Origin: Caldilineaceae bacterium
Lineage (GTDB): Bacteria > Chloroflexota > Anaerolineae > Caldilineales > Caldilineaceae
Reading direction: 5' to 3'
NCBI GenBank assembly: GCA_028819675.1
Contig: JAPPKT010000133.1
Span: 1-15,771 of the forward strand
DNA length: 15,771 nt
Part shown: one piece after another, positions 15,693 through 15,771 of the stretch
How the letters are laid out: every line of letters starts with the position of its first letter
Numbering within the stretch: position 1 is the first letter of the stretch
Position numbers and translations under genes: made by a program
The notes under the pieces: generated by a model
The model's input: only the letters and a program-made list of their open reading frames with translations
Databases searched by the model: none
What the model was told of the DNA's origin: nothing

Positions 15693-15720
15693 AAAACTGA
15701 AAACTCAAAACTTAAAACTG
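15693..15720. repeat. Tandem heptamer repeat (AAAACTN) x4
   Basis: Four uninterrupted seven-base units, AAAACTG, AAAACTC, AAAACTT and AAAACTG, with a related partial unit before them. They stand out as A-rich within GC-rich surroundings. Such short heptamer arrays occur between genes in some bacteria with repeat-rich genomes; no function is evident. Confidence 0.75.
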
Positions 15721-15735
15721 CTTTTCTGGGCGGTC

Positions 15736-15771
15736 GGGCCTATTCGGCCCTCCCTTGTGCGGGGGCTCCGC
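15736..15771. other. Two short GC-rich hairpins at the right edge
   Basis: GGGCC-TATTC-GGCCC (15736-15750) and GCGG-GGGCT-CCGC (15759-15771). Read on the minus strand, the first is followed by A/T-rich DNA containing T runs from the heptamer array, so it could be a loose terminator for a gene to the right. No T run adjoins the stem directly. Confidence 0.25.

Larger units (their letters stand above)
15561..15771. other. Gene-free right edge upstream of metG
   Basis: No credible open frame. The stretch lies upstream of the metG promoter and contains the inverted repeats at 15584-15610, scattered TCCCA words, the heptamer repeat at 15693-15720 and two short hairpins at 15736-15771. It may also hold the end of a gene or operon outside the window. 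Confidence 0.4.

Overview
The window is about 15.8 kb of GC-rich bacterial DNA, with GC falling towards the left end. The VanW protein with an N-terminal membrane anchor, the type III pantothenate kinase, the two GT-C-like membrane proteins and a compact zinc-type methionyl-tRNA synthetase together suggest Chloroflexota (an Anaerolineae/Ardenticatenia-like lineage). That placement is inference from gene types and remembered family sequences, not from a search.

Left part (1-3156), gene-poor and partly decayed. Only one intact gene is present, a 556-residue multi-pass GT-C/PMT-like glycosyltransferase (696-2366, TTG start). To its left, 126-about 365 is a broken copy of the 5' end of the GT4 gene that begins at 3157, in the same register and interrupted by in-frame stops. 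The gaps at 366-695 and 2367-3156 hold no intact gene.

Middle part (3157-8900, + strand), five consecutive GT4 (GT-B fold) glycosyltransferases. The first three are translationally coupled (overlaps of 8 and 4 bases); the last two follow after gaps of 44 and 63 bases. All five keep the C-terminal EX7E nucleotide-sugar motif but differ from each other. This looks like an assembly line for a cell-surface or exported glycan. The GT-C protein at 696 could act in the same pathway using a lipid-linked donor. No polymerase, flippase, ABC exporter or sugar-nucleotide gene lies in the window, so the glycan's fate cannot be read here.

Right part (8939-15342, - strand), convergent with the glycosyltransferase operon. 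In transcription order it holds metG, a DUF2142/GT39-like membrane protein nearly abutting it, a VanW-domain membrane-anchored protein, and coaX. metG has a clear sigma-70-type promoter (15531-15560) and a leader of about 180 nt that can fold into a three-way junction plus a hairpin overlapping the Shine-Dalgarno sequence. This is a candidate cis-regulatory RNA that I could not match to a known class.

Right edge (15561-15771). There is no gene. It holds overlapping inverted repeats, a cluster of TCCCA words, four tandem AAAACTN heptamers and short hairpins.

I see no CRISPR array, tRNA, rRNA, transposase, phage or defence gene. The items most worth following up are the metG leader, the decayed duplicate glycosyltransferase, and the altered signature motifs of the methionyl-tRNA synthetase.
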